Below, piece by piece: positions 1 through 7,649 of a stretch of DNA of 31,913 nt. A program made the position numbers and the translations under genes. This DNA comes from Streptococcus vestibularis ATCC 49124 (lineage in GTDB: Bacteria > Bacillota > Bacilli > Lactobacillales > Streptococcaceae). Where the stretch lies: the NCBI RefSeq assembly GCF_000188295.1, contig NZ_GL831112.1:658472-690384 (forward strand). Direction: 5' to 3'. The notes beneath the pieces were generated by a model. That model was not told the origin of the DNA. It searched no databases and saw only the letters and a list, made by a program, of their open reading frames with translations. Each line of letters opens with the position of its first letter. Position 1 is the first letter of the stretch.

Positions 1-10
1 GTTTTTTAAC

Positions 11-205
11 TTATTTTTTAAAGCTATTTTTAAGGCCTTCAACCGCACCTTCAACGCTACCTTTAATGTCTTCGAGGCTATCTTTTGCTTTAGATACAAC
101 TTTTTCAACCGCACCTTCGATTTCAGTCTTTTTATCGCCAGTCAGTTTACCAGTCCCCTCTTTAAGAGCGCCTTTAGCTTGATTCAATTTATCTTCGATT
201 CCCAT
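11..205 (-). CDS. CsbD family stress-response protein
   Basis: A 64-residue, highly charged, Lys/Glu-rich protein with the CsbD family opening ([23 protein letters not shown]). The rest is repeated short amphipathic segments of the type [20 protein letters not shown], so it is probably a soluble helical protein. CsbD-like proteins are known as general-stress-induced proteins in Bacillus; their biochemical role is not established. The start is supported by a strong GGAGG ribosome site 8 bases upstream (bases 213-217) and a good promoter just above. It lies downstream of, and on the same strand as, a DUF3290/DUF421 pair but has its own promoter. Its terminator would lie beyond the window edge. 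Confidence 0.9.
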   Translation of the reverse strand: MGIEDKLNQAKGALKEGTGKLTGDKKTEIEGAVEKVVSKAKDSLEDIKGSVEGAVEGLKNSFKK

Positions 206-233
206 AGTAGAACCTCCTTTTTATGATGAGACC

Positions 234-262
234 ATTGTAGACAATATTAAACGGTAATGCAA
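234..262 (-). promoter_or_regulatory. Promoter of csbD-like gene
   Basis: On the minus strand TTGCAT (257-262) and TACAAT (234-239) are separated by exactly 17 bases, a sigma-A type promoter ending about 28 bases upstream of the csbD-like start codon. It lies in the 66-base gap after the DUF421 gene, so csbD can be expressed separately. Confidence 0.7.
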
Positions 263-271
263 GTGATTTGT

Positions 272-904
272 TTAATAAGTCACGACATTAATGTTTCCTT
301 TATCGTATTCAGCGATGAAGATATCTGAAATGTTGTCATATCCCATTTTAGTAAGTTCGTCATTTAACCATGCTTCGGATTTTCCGATACTGTCAAGAAT
401 TTCTAATTGAACGACACCATCTGTGACAATTGGGTATTTAGGATTTTCATCACCTACACGAACCACAATCAATTGGCCGTTCTGTTCAATAACTGCACGT
501 TTAACCTCTTTAAGTTGAAAAATTCCTTGGGAACGTAATTTTAAAGCGACATCAGAGGCTGAAAGTCCTTTAGAGCGACAAGCTTCAGGATCTAGTTGAC
601 CATGTTTGATGATGACAGTTGGTTTACCGTCAATCAAATGTTTGATAAAGAGAATATTGGTAATTAGCCATTTTAGAAGTAAAATCAAAATCGTCCAAAT
701 AATCAAAATCACGATATATTGGAGGATTGAAACGGTACTACTATAAATTGTACCACCGAGGATTGCACCAAGAACAAAGTTCTGTACTTGGTCAGTAGCT
801 GAGCTAGGTGCTAGGTTTCCTTTACCTGTTAAATTGATAACAAAGACGAGTGAAATAAGCCCCAAAGCTAGTTTAATTGCAACAGTAAGATAAAAAGATG
901 TCAT
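272..904 (-). CDS. DUF421 (YetF/YdfR-type) membrane protein
   Basis: This 210-residue protein has three hydrophobic segments in the first ~85 residues (about 7-26, 40-60, 62-84) followed by a cytoplasmic region typical of DUF421. The signature is the stretch near residues 93-125 (GKPTVIIKHGQLDPEACRSK, then DVALKLRSQGIFQLKEVKRA). Function in the family is not established; members sit in spore or envelope-stress contexts in Bacillus. Its ATG overlaps the stop of the upstream DUF3290 gene as ATGA, so the two are translationally coupled and probably form one complex. The C-terminal ~50 residues are variable and probably soluble. Confidence 0.85.
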   Translation of the reverse strand: MTSFYLTVAIKLALGLISLVFVINLTGKGNLAPSSATDQVQNFVLGAILGGTIYSSTVSILQYIVILIIWTILILLLKWLITNILFIKHLIDGKPTVIIKHGQLDPEACRSKGLSASDVALKLRSQGIFQLKEVKRAVIEQNGQLIVVRVGDENPKYPIVTDGVVQLEILDSIGKSEAWLNDELTKMGYDNISDIFIAEYDKGNINVVTY

Positions 905-1353
905 TTTTTAACCTCCACGAGTTCAACATCAGACTTGTAAAGTTTTATTTGTTCTAGCAAGTAGCTATCAGGATCCGAACTTGCAATGGCACGGTAGTAG
1001 TTGTCTTTAACTTTTACGATAGCTCCATCAGTGGCTGCAGAAGTATTGACATAGACATTTTCTTTCTTGACGTCTAACTGTTTCGAGATGACTTCAATAA
1101 AATGAAGAGATGCTCGGAACTGGTTATCATTGGTCTGATTAGTTTGGAAATTACTGATAGCAATTAGAACCACAGCAACTAAGGTTAAAATAGAAATGAT
1201 AGAGAGTTCACGAAACTTAGTATTATGGCGTTCTTTGAAGGCCTTAAAAGCAAATACGCCAGTCACTAAAATAAGTCCTGCAGCAATGGCAACCATAACC
1301 CAGTTTTGTTGGCTAATCTGACTTAGCACATAGTCATAGGAGTAGAATTTCAT
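901..1353 (-). CDS. DUF3290 membrane protein
   Basis: A 150-residue protein with two transmembrane helices near residues 18-38 and 50-72 and a soluble C-terminal domain containing KKENVYVNTSAATDGAIV. It matches what is known of DUF3290, which is commonly encoded next to DUF421. I chose the ATG at 1353 (MKFYSYDY) rather than the one 18 bases upstream because GAAAGGAA lies at a suitable distance before it. It is the first gene of a two-gene operon and ends in an ATGA overlap with the DUF421 gene. No enzymatic motif is visible; both proteins are uncharacterised. Confidence 0.82.
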   Translation of the reverse strand: MKFYSYDYVLSQISQQNWVMVAIAAGLILVTGVFAFKAFKERHNTKFRELSIISILTLVAVVLIAISNFQTNQTNDNQFRASLHFIEVISKQLDVKKENVYVNTSAATDGAIVKVKDNYYRAIASSDPDSYLLEQIKLYKSDVELVEVKK

Positions 1354-1383
1354 TGATAAGTTTCCTTTCACAGTATCACTAGT

Positions 1384-1412
1384 ATTATAGGATAAAAAGC
1401 CTTTAATTTCAA
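1384..1412 (-). promoter_or_regulatory. Promoter of DUF3290-DUF421 operon
   Basis: Minus-strand TTGAAA (1407-1412) and TATAAT (1384-1389) with a 17-base spacer, about 30 bases upstream of the chosen DUF3290 start. It is close to consensus for the vegetative sigma factor. Confidence 0.78.
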
Positions 1413-1520
1413 TAAGTTCATCCAGAAAATGAGGGAGTGAGCTAGACTTTAAAAGTAAATTAGATTATGGGATAACTTAAAGACATTAAGCCAAAATATT
1501 ATGATTTCTTTAAGACTTTG

Positions 1521-1549
1521 TTGAATTTTTCACAAATTATGCTTATAAT
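1521..1549 (+). promoter_or_regulatory. Promoter of manA
   Basis: TTGAAT (1521-1526) and TATAAT (1544-1549) are 17 bases apart. The predicted transcription start near 1556 leaves an unusually long leader of about 170 bases before manA. Confidence 0.75.
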
Positions 1550-1653
1550 TGAGGTAAACAATCATAAGAACTTGCCTAAAATTTTGGTAAATAAAAGGAC
1601 TAGTGACTTTCATGTGATTTAAAGACATATGTGGAATTTATCCATCTACGAAT

Positions 1654-1666
1654 CTATCACTGATAG
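1654..1666. promoter_or_regulatory. Perfect palindrome in manA leader (possible TetR-family operator)
   Basis: CTATCACTGATAG is a 13-base palindrome around a single central base, identical to the core of the classical tet operator read on the other strand. Its loop is too short for an RNA hairpin, so a DNA-binding site is more likely. No TetR-type gene is in the window. Confidence 0.35.
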
Positions 1667-1726
1667 TCATTTTTCTAAAATTTTCCAGAGACTCTGAGGC
1701 TCTGTTCCTAGAATAAGGAGAATATT

Positions 1727-2668
1727 ATGTCTGAACCATTGTTTTTACTATCTGTTATGCAAGAAAAAATCTGGGGTGGTACGCATTTACGTGATGTCTT
1801 TGGCTATGACATACCAAGCGACCATGTTGGGGAGTACTGGGCTATTTCCGCACACCCAAATGGTGTTTCTACTATTGAGAATGGTCGTTATGCCGGTCAA
1901 ACTTTGGATGTTCTCTATGCAGAGCATCGTGAGTTGTTTGGCAATCGCAAGGAACCTGTCTTTCCACTTTTAACTAAGATTTTGGATGCCAATGATTGGC
2001 TTTCGGTTCAGGTCCATCCAGATGATGCTTATGGACTTGAACATGAAGGTGAGCTTGGTAAAACAGAATGCTGGTATATCATTGCTGCTGAACCAGGTGC
2101 AGAAATCATTTATGGTCACAATGCTAAATCAAAAGAAGAATTGCGCCAACAAATTGAAAGTAAGGATTGGGAAAATCTCTTGACAAAAGTTCCAGTTAAA
2201 GCAGGAGATTTCTTCTATGTTCCAAGCGGTACCATGCATGCTATTGGTGCAGGAATCATGGTTCTTGAAACCCAACAATCTAGTGATACGACCTACCGTG
2301 TATATGATTTTGACCGTAAGGATGACCAAGGGAACTTGCGTGAGCTCCATCTAGAAAAATCGATTGATGTGCTTACTATTGGAGAACCTGCCAATAGTCG
2401 CCCAGTCACAACAAAAGTAGATGATCTCAAATCAACGCTTTTAGTCGCTAGTGATTTCTTTGCCGTTTATAAGTGGGAAATCTCAGGTAAAGCTGATTTT
2501 GAAAAGACTGCTGATTACAGTTTGTTTAGTGTACTTGACGGTCAAGGAAGCCTTAAAGTAGACGGGGAAGATTACGACATTGCCAAAGGAAGTCACTTCA
2601 TTATACCTAGCGATGTTCAAGCATGGCAAATTAAGGGAGAACTTGAACTGATTGTTAGTCACCCATAA
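1727..2668 (+). CDS. manA: Mannose-6-phosphate isomerase, class I
   Basis: A 313-residue type I phosphomannose isomerase that interconverts mannose-6-phosphate and fructose-6-phosphate in the cytoplasm, linking mannose uptake to glycolysis and supplying mannose-6-P for sugar nucleotides. Visible family motifs are KIWGG near the start, the metal-site segment SVQVHPDD (residues ~91-98), GKTECWYI (~110-117) and PSGTMHAIGAG (~166-176). The length is normal for the short Firmicutes form. The start has AAGGAG just upstream. It is monocistronic, with its own promoter and a strong terminator, and has a long leader. Confidence 0.95.
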   Translation: MSEPLFLLSVMQEKIWGGTHLRDVFGYDIPSDHVGEYWAISAHPNGVSTIENGRYAGQTLDVLYAEHRELFGNRKEPVFPLLTKILDANDWLSVQVHPDDAYGLEHEGELGKTECWYIIAAEPGAEIIYGHNAKSKEELRQQIESKDWENLLTKVPVKAGDFFYVPSGTMHAIGAGIMVLETQQSSDTTYRVYDFDRKDDQGNLRELHLEKSIDVLTIGEPANSRPVTTKVDDLKSTLLVASDFFAVYKWEISGKADFEKTADYSLFSVLDGQGSLKVDGEDYDIAKGSHFIIPSDVQAWQIKGELELIVSHP

Positions 2669-2680
2669 TTTAAGTATTTA

Positions 2681-2723
2681 AACTAGACGAGATAAGAATG
2701 ATAAGAATCTTGTCTAGTTTTTT
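2681..2723 (+). terminator. Rho-independent terminator after manA
   Basis: The arms AACTAGACGAGAT and ATCTTGTCTAGTT form a 13-pair stem with one G-U pair and a 13-base loop, followed by a run of T. Confidence 0.9.
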
Positions 2724-2782
2724 CGTATAATGATACAGAAAATTTGAAATTTTAAAAACCTTTCCTAATACGTTTCAATAGC

Positions 2783-2811
2783 TTGAAGTTCCAAACTAAT
2801 CATGTCATACT
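2783..2811 (+). promoter_or_regulatory. Promoter of brnQ
   Basis: TTGAAG (2783-2788), a 17-base spacer and CATACT (2806-2811), preceded by an extended -10 TG. It starts transcription near 2818. About 50 bases further up, at 2730-2744, lies an 11-of-15 match to the CodY consensus, which would fit a branched-chain amino acid carrier but is weak. Confidence 0.55.
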
Positions 2812-2836
2812 AAGTAAGTTGACTAAAATAGTAATA

Positions 2837-2869
2837 AACAAGTTATCTTTTTTGAGATGATGTCTTGTT
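2837..2869 (+). promoter_or_regulatory. Hairpin in brnQ leader
   Basis: AACAAG (2837-2842) pairs with CTTGTT (2864-2869), with a possible inner ATCT/AGAT stem. It sits just before the brnQ ribosome site and could modulate expression. No poly-T tract of terminator quality follows. Confidence 0.3.
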
Positions 2870-2890
2870 TGTTTTAGATTGGAGTAACTT

Positions 2891-4219
2891 ATGTTAAAAA
2901 AAGGAGGCCTTACAGCCCTTTTGCTGTTTGGTATGTTCTTCGGAGCGGGAAACTTAACCTTCCCACCTCAGCTAGGCTTTGAATCTGGAGGTCATTTCTG
3001 GCCAGCTATTGCCGGTTTTGTCCTATCTGGTGTTGGAATTGCAATTCTAACACTTATTATTGGGACTTTAAATCCGAAGGGGTATATTCACGAGATTTCT
3101 CAAAAAATCTCACCTAAGTTTGCCTTGTTATACTTGGCAGTGCTTTACTTGTCTATTGGACCCTTCTTTGCCATTCCAAGGACAGCAGCGACAGCTTTTT
3201 CAATTGGTATTGCACCAATGCTTGGTAATAGTCATACTAGTCTATGGTTACTTGCCTTCACAGCCATTTATTTTGCCTTGGCTTTATGGATTGCAATGAA
3301 TCCTTCTAAGATTTTAGATAGTATTGGTCGAATCCTGACACCTATCTTTGCTCTATTAATCGTTATTTTGATTGTAGCTGGTGCCTTTAAATATGGTGGT
3401 CATAGCACACATACAGCAACAGAAGCTTACAAAGCCACAGCCTTTGGTAATGGTTTCTTGGAAGGGTACAATACCTTAGATGCCTTGGCTTCGGTAGCCT
3501 TTAGTGTGGTGGCAGTAGTAACCCTCAATCAATTAGGCTTTAAATCTAAAAAAGAGTACATCTCAACCATTTGGGTTGTAGGTATTCTGGTTGGATTGAT
3601 GTTCTCAGGTTTATACTTAGGTCTAGCATTCTTGGGTAATCATTTCCCACTTGATACATCAACTTTGGGAGAAGGTGCTAACCTTGGAGCAGCAGTTCTA
3701 TCGAGTGCAACACAGGCTATCTTTGGTCCCATGTCACAGATTTTCCTAGCAGTTATGGTAACAGTGACGTGCTTTACGACAACAGCAGGATTGATTGTGG
3801 CGACCGGTGAGTTCTTTAATAAGGCCTTCCCACAAGTCTCATACAAAACCTATGCTATTGTCTTCACTCTTATTGGATTTGCGATTGCCAATTTGGGACT
3901 TAATAATATCATTGCTTTCTCAGTACCAGTACTGTTGATTCTTTACCCAATTACAATCACAATTGTTATGATTGTGATTGCTAATAAGTTTGTGGCCTTG
4001 TCTAAACCTGGTATGCAAATTACAGTTGGTGTAGTGACACTGATCGCTTTGCTTAGTGTAATTGGCAGCCAGTTCAAACTTGCAGGACTTAATGCCATTA
4101 TTAACTTCCTTCCATTATCAGGAGCATCACTGCCATGGTTGATTCCAGCCATCTTACTCATCCTCCTATCTCTTGTCTTACCAGATAAGATTAAGAGCGA
4201 AAGCTTCGAAATGGAATAA
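2891..4219 (+). CDS. brnQ: Branched-chain amino acid transport system carrier protein
   Basis: A 442-residue integral membrane protein of the LIVCS family, which takes up leucine, isoleucine and valine driven by cation gradients. The N-terminal signature GMFFGAGNLTFPPQLG (residues ~15-30) and the IGPFFAIPRTAATAFSIG segment (~97-114) are diagnostic. About twelve hydrophobic helices run to a charged C-terminus, as usual for the family. The ATG has GGAG nine bases upstream. It is a single-gene unit with its own promoter and terminator. A weak CodY-like site and a leader hairpin are the only regulatory hints. Confidence 0.95.
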   Translation: MLKKGGLTALLLFGMFFGAGNLTFPPQLGFESGGHFWPAIAGFVLSGVGIAILTLIIGTLNPKGYIHEISQKISPKFALLYLAVLYLSIGPFFAIPRTAATAFSIGIAPMLGNSHTSLWLLAFTAIYFALALWIAMNPSKILDSIGRILTPIFALLIVILIVAGAFKYGGHSTHTATEAYKATAFGNGFLEGYNTLDALASVAFSVVAVVTLNQLGFKSKKEYISTIWVVGILVGLMFSGLYLGLAFLGNHFPLDTSTLGEGANLGAAVLSSATQAIFGPMSQIFLAVMVTVTCFTTTAGLIVATGEFFNKAFPQVSYKTYAIVFTLIGFAIANLGLNNIIAFSVPVLLILYPITITIVMIVIANKFVALSKPGMQITVGVVTLIALLSVIGSQFKLAGLNAIINFLPLSGASLPWLIPAILLILLSLVLPDKIKSESFEME

Positions 4220-4225
4220 AAATAA

Positions 4226-4254
4226 AATCCTATCACAATGTGGTGGGATTTTTT
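4226..4254 (+). terminator. Rho-independent terminator after brnQ
   Basis: AATCCTATCACA and TGTGGTGGGATT form a 12-pair stem (two G-U pairs) with a short loop, followed by TTTT. Confidence 0.85.
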
Positions 4255-4316
4255 GTGTCCCCAAGTCACTATAAGTGCGAAATCTTCTCAAAAGCGTTAC
4301 ACTTAAGGCGTGGAGA

Positions 4317-4322
4317 TATAAT
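4317..4322 (+). promoter_or_regulatory. Probable -10 box of msrAB
   Basis: TATAAT lies 25 bases before the chosen msrAB start. No good -35 is visible at 16-18 bases. The stretch AAAGCGTTACA (4291-4301) resembles part of a CcpA cre site but matches poorly at its ends. Confidence 0.4.
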
Positions 4323-4346
4323 TATCTATTGAAGGGAGTGTTAAAA

Positions 4347-5297
4347 ATGTCAAATCTAAATATTCATATGATCTATCTTGCAGGTGGTTGTTTCTGGGGT
4401 GTGGAAGAGTATTTCTCTCGTGTGCCTGGTGTGCTTGATGCGGTTTCGGGTTATGCTAATGGCCGTAGTGAGACGACTAGCTATGAGCTTATCGGTCAGA
4501 CGGGCCACGCTGAAACGGTTCAGGTGACCTATGATGCTAGCAAGGTGTCATTGCGAGAGATTCTGCTTCATTTCTTCCGTATCATCAATCCTATGAGTAA
4601 AAACAAACAGGGCAATGATGTGGGAACTCAGTACCGTACGGGTGTTTACTACACGGATGCAAATGATTTATCGACTATCAAGCAAGTTTTCCAAGAAATG
4701 ACTGAGCAATACGGTCAGCCTTTGGCGGTTGAATTGTTGCCCCTGGAGCACTTTATTCCTGCTGAGGATTACCATCAAAATTATCTCAAGAAAAATCCGA
4801 ATGGCTACTGTCATATCAATGTCAATCAGGCAGCTAATCCTGTCATTGATGCCAGTACTTATCACAAGCCGAATCGGGAGGAGCTTAAGGAAAGTTTGAG
4901 TCCAGAAGCCTACGCTGTGACTCAGGAGAATGGAACAGAACGGGCCTTTACGAGTCCACTTTGGAATCAGTTTGAACCAGGTATTTATGTTGATGTAGTG
5001 ACCGGTGAGCCTCTCTTTTCATCCAAGGACAAGTTTGATTCAGCTTGTGGCTGGCCAAGTTTCTCTCGCCCTATAAGCCCCGAGGTAGCCAATTACAAGG
5101 AAGACCATTCTCACAATATGGACCGCATCGAAGTTCGTAGTCGTGTGGGCGACTCCCATCTAGGGCATGTCTTTCCAGATGGGCCAAGTGACAAGGGAGG
5201 TCTACGCTACTGTATCAATGGTGTAGCAACGCGATTTGTGCCTAAAGCTGATATGGAAAAAGAGGGCTATGCTTACTTGCTTGATCAAGTGGACTGA
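4347..5297 (+). CDS. msrAB: Bifunctional peptide methionine sulfoxide reductase MsrA/MsrB
   Basis: A 316-residue fusion that reduces both the S- and R-forms of methionine sulfoxide, repairing oxidised proteins. The MsrA half (about 8-160) carries [10 protein letters not shown] with catalytic Cys15. The MsrB half (about 175-312) carries CGWPSFSRP, then [12 protein letters not shown] and RYCINGVAT with catalytic Cys289. The four zinc-binding Cys of the zinc-type MsrB are replaced ([13 protein letters not shown] and VRSRVGDSH), so this is the zinc-free form. I chose the ATG at 4347 because GAAGGGAG precedes it; an in-frame ATG at 4275 has no ribosome site. There is no signal peptide, so it is cytoplasmic. 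Confidence 0.95.
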   Translation: MSNLNIHMIYLAGGCFWGVEEYFSRVPGVLDAVSGYANGRSETTSYELIGQTGHAETVQVTYDASKVSLREILLHFFRIINPMSKNKQGNDVGTQYRTGVYYTDANDLSTIKQVFQEMTEQYGQPLAVELLPLEHFIPAEDYHQNYLKKNPNGYCHINVNQAANPVIDASTYHKPNREELKESLSPEAYAVTQENGTERAFTSPLWNQFEPGIYVDVVTGEPLFSSKDKFDSACGWPSFSRPISPEVANYKEDHSHNMDRIEVRSRVGDSHLGHVFPDGPSDKGGLRYCINGVATRFVPKADMEKEGYAYLLDQVD

Positions 5298-5332
5298 TTA
5301 GGTATTCTGAAGGAATTAGTAAAAGCTAAAAG

Positions 5333-5366
5333 AGAGGTTGGTGACCCTTGGTCCCAACCTCTTTTT
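5333..5366 (+). terminator. Rho-independent terminator after msrAB
   Basis: Perfect 9-pair stem AGAGGTTGG/CCAACCTCT with a 12-base loop and a T run. Confidence 0.92.
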
Positions 5367-5629
5367 ATGTGACAAAAGAAGATGTATATAAGATGAAAGC
5401 CTTTTAAAACTAACATAATATGTGACCTAACCATTCAGGATAAAGAAGCGACCTTTTTCAATATTAAACATTATGCTTTCATTAATGAATCCAGTTTGGT
5501 AATAGGTCAGGAAAATCTGAATTTAAAGTATCACTCATAAAAAGAAGTTTTTTGTGTATTGATAACAGTTTATCTGTTTTCAATATGCAAGAGGCTTTTT
5601 TCTTTTTTTTCAAGATTTGAGCAGAGTAA
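5367..5629. other. Intergenic stretch with a possible gene remnant
   Basis: No gene with a start codon is supported. On the plus strand 5397-5540 is open for 47 codons ending in TAA, without a usable start. Its translation includes DKEATFFNIKHYAFINESS, which looks protein-like but which I do not recognise. An 11-base inverted repeat with one mismatch (ATTGATAACAG/CTGTTTTCAAT, 5558-5584) and a long T-rich tract (5596-5610) follow. This may be the eroded end of a lost gene plus its terminator. Confidence 0.25.
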
Positions 5630-5651
5630 AAGCAGTCTGATGAGACTGCTT
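5628..5651 (-). terminator. Terminator of the MATE exporter gene
   Basis: Perfect 9-pair stem AAGCAGTCT/AGACTGCTT with a 4-base loop, located nine bases past the stop codon. On the minus strand it is followed by a short TTTT tract. Confidence 0.8.
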
Positions 5652-5659
5652 CAGGTATA

Positions 5660-7009
5660 TCAAGGATGTGATTCGTAACGTTTAACGATCTTATTTAAGC
5701 GCCATTGGTAACAGAGACCACTGACGATAAGGCTGGCAATCAGGCCAATCCAGTAACTATAGGGACCAAGTCCAGTGACTTTTTCAAGCAGGAAGCCAAC
5801 TGGGAGGGTGATGCCCCAGTAGGTTAGGACACCGAGATAAAAAGGTACCTTGGTATCTTTATAGCCACGCAGGATTCCTTGAAGGGGAGCCGCAAAGACA
5901 TCCGCCACTTGGAAGAAGAGGCTATAGGTCATGAAAATGGCCGTCATTCTCAAAAAATCAGGCTCATGTCCATAAAGTTCAGCCAAATCATAACGCAAGA
6001 AGTAGAGGAAAATCAAGGTAAAGATAGAGAATCCTAAGGCTGTCAGGCGACCTAGTTTGCTGTAGCTCTTGACGGCATCCATGCGTCTGGCCCCAAATTC
6101 GTAGGAAATAATGATAGCCATGGCACTGGAAATGCTGAGAGGAAAGGCATACATGAGATTTGAGAAATTCATGGCCGCCTGGTGACTAGCAATCACTAGT
6201 GACGGATACTTAGACATAACCAGACCAACACCTGAGAAGATGGTGACTTCCGCAAAGACCGTTCCACCAATAGGGAGACCTAGTTTAAGGGCGCCAAGCA
6301 GAGCTGCTTTATCAAGGGGTTGAACCTTTTCAATGTGGTAGGGCTTAATCTTTTTATGCTTTCTGATAACCGCGATGGAAATAAGGAGAAGGGCCCAGTA
6401 AGCCAATGAAGTTCCAAGCCCAGCTCCAGCTCCCCCTAACTCTGGTAAACCAGCAATGCCATAGATGAGGAGGAAATTGAAGAAACCATTTAGTGGTAGA
6501 AGTAAAAGCATGAGATACATGGAGAGGCGCGTGAGGCCAAGTGAATCAAGGAAGGATCGAGCCACGCTAAAGAGCAGAAGGGGAATAATCCCAAGACTCA
6601 AAAAGCGTAGGTAACCAAGGGCCACCTTTCTGACAACAGGTTCCAAACCTAAGTGGCTCAAAACTAAGGGAGCCCCCAGAAAAACGAGGGCAAAGAGAAT
6701 CAGTGATAGGCCCAAAGCCATATAAAGAAATTGATAAAAATCAGGTGCCACTCGGTCCTTGCGACCTGCCCCTAGATGGTGTCCGATAATAGGAACTAGG
6801 GCAGAGACGATACCTGTTAAAAAGGTGAAAAAAGGACTCCATAAACTCGTTGCCATGGCTACCCCCGCCAAGTGTAGGGTATCGTATTGACCAGTCATGG
6901 TAGTGTCCACAAAGGCTGCCGAGAAGTTGGCAAACTGATAAATCAGTATGGGCACAAAAATCTTGAAGAAAACAAGGAATCGCTCACGGAGAGAATGTGT
7001 TTCGTGCAT
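5660..7009 (-). CDS. MATE family efflux transporter
   Basis: A 449-residue membrane protein with about twelve helices arranged as two similar halves, as in the NorM/DinF-type multidrug and toxin extrusion family, which expels cationic drugs or metabolites using ion gradients. Typical segments are the N-terminal FVDTTMTGQYDTLHLAGVAMATS (residues ~33-55), ALVPIIGHHLGAGR (~69-82), and, in the second half, FPLSISSAMAIIISYEFGARR and GILRGYKDTKVPF. The start is supported by AAAGGAAAA upstream and a good promoter. It is a single-gene unit with its own terminator. The substrate cannot be inferred. Confidence 0.92.
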   Translation of the reverse strand: MHETHSLRERFLVFFKIFVPILIYQFANFSAAFVDTTMTGQYDTLHLAGVAMATSLWSPFFTFLTGIVSALVPIIGHHLGAGRKDRVAPDFYQFLYMALGLSLILFALVFLGAPLVLSHLGLEPVVRKVALGYLRFLSLGIIPLLLFSVARSFLDSLGLTRLSMYLMLLLLPLNGFFNFLLIYGIAGLPELGGAGAGLGTSLAYWALLLISIAVIRKHKKIKPYHIEKVQPLDKAALLGALKLGLPIGGTVFAEVTIFSGVGLVMSKYPSLVIASHQAAMNFSNLMYAFPLSISSAMAIIISYEFGARRMDAVKSYSKLGRLTALGFSIFTLIFLYFLRYDLAELYGHEPDFLRMTAIFMTYSLFFQVADVFAAPLQGILRGYKDTKVPFYLGVLTYWGITLPVGFLLEKVTGLGPYSYWIGLIASLIVSGLCYQWRLNKIVKRYESHP

Positions 7010-7053
7010 TCTGTTTTCCTTTCTAAATTAATTTTTCAAACATTTATATTTTC

Positions 7054-7082
7054 ATTGTACTATAGATATGACTTGCTTTCAA
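7054..7082 (-). promoter_or_regulatory. Promoter of the MATE exporter gene
   Basis: Minus-strand TTGAAA (7077-7082) and TACAAT (7054-7059) with a 17-base spacer. Confidence 0.75.
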
Positions 7083-7125
7083 TCTGTTTTAATCTTAAAG
7101 AAACACTTTGCTTTCATTTTCTCTA

Positions 7126-7154
7126 CTGACATTTTATAGGCTTTCAGATATAAT
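7126..7154 (+). promoter_or_regulatory. Promoter of the split-barrel protein gene
   Basis: CTGACA (7126-7131) and TATAAT (7149-7154) with a 17-base spacer, about 26 bases upstream of the start codon. Confidence 0.75.
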
Positions 7155-7180
7155 TAATCTAAGGAAATGAGGCTTTGAAA

Positions 7181-7597
7181 ATGAACACGAAAACAGCATT
7201 TTTGAGAATAATGGCAGAACAAACAGAAATGGCCTTGGCAACTTCTGTAAGTAACATTCCTAATGTAAGAATCGTTAATTTCTATTTCGACCCTAGTGAA
7301 AACATTCTTTATTTTTCGTCCTTTAAAGATAATGACAAGGTCAAGGAAATAGAAGAAAATCCTTCGATTGCCTTTACCACTATTCCCCACACTGGAAACC
7401 AGCATGTCAAAGCCAAAGGTCTCGCAAAAAGAAGTTCGAAAACTATATTTGATATGGCAGCACATTTCATTGCAAAGGTTCCAGATTATAAAAAGACAAT
7501 AGATTACGCAGGAGAATCGCTGATTCTATTTGAGGTGAGATTTGATACCGCTATTGTTATCAAAGATCTTGCTACCATCAGTTCGTTAAGACTATAA
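7181..7597 (+). CDS. Pyridoxamine 5'-phosphate oxidase-like FMN-binding protein
   Basis: This 138-residue protein has the fold pattern of the FMN-binding split barrel. ALATSVSNIPNVRIVNFYFD (residues ~18-37) is followed by ILYFSSFKDNDKVKEIEENPSIAFTTI and a C-terminal strand region. Short proteins of this family bind flavin or heme and are usually annotated as pyridoxamine 5'-phosphate oxidase family; the substrate is unknown. I prefer the ATG at 7181 with GAGG eight bases before it; a TTG start two codons upstream is possible. It is monocistronic, with its own promoter, and shares a bidirectional terminator with pbuX. Confidence 0.85.
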   Translation: MNTKTAFLRIMAEQTEMALATSVSNIPNVRIVNFYFDPSENILYFSSFKDNDKVKEIEENPSIAFTTIPHTGNQHVKAKGLAKRSSKTIFDMAAHFIAKVPDYKKTIDYAGESLILFEVRFDTAIVIKDLATISSLRL

Positions 7598-7600
7598 TAA

Positions 7601-7641
7601 AAACTCCCCTTATGGATCAGTACAATCTATAAGGGGAGTTT
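7601..7641. terminator. Bidirectional terminator between split-barrel gene and pbuX
   Basis: Perfect 13-pair stem AAACTCCCCTTAT/ATAAGGGGAGTTT with a 15-base loop. T-rich DNA lies on both outer sides, so it can end transcription of both converging genes. Confidence 0.9.
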
Positions 7642-7649
7642 ATTCGTTT

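Larger units (their letters stand above)
1413..1726. other. Divergent intergenic region with long manA leader
   Basis: No coding sequence is visible. The region holds the manA promoter and a leader of about 170 bases. In that leader CTAAAATTTT occurs twice (about 1577 and 1674), and a perfect 13-base palindrome CTATCACTGATAG lies at 1654-1666. A small CAGAG/CTCTG hairpin lies at 1686-1696. I recognise no known riboswitch. Confidence 0.5.

Noticed and set aside
4291..4304. CcpA cre site upstream of msrAB
   Set aside because: The core AAAGCGTTA is present but both outer parts of the consensus fail (about 10 of 14 positions).
4275..4346. 24-residue N-terminal extension of MsrAB
   Set aside because: No ribosome site precedes 4275, the -10 box at 4317 lies within the extension, and MsrA homologues begin close to the GGCFWG motif.
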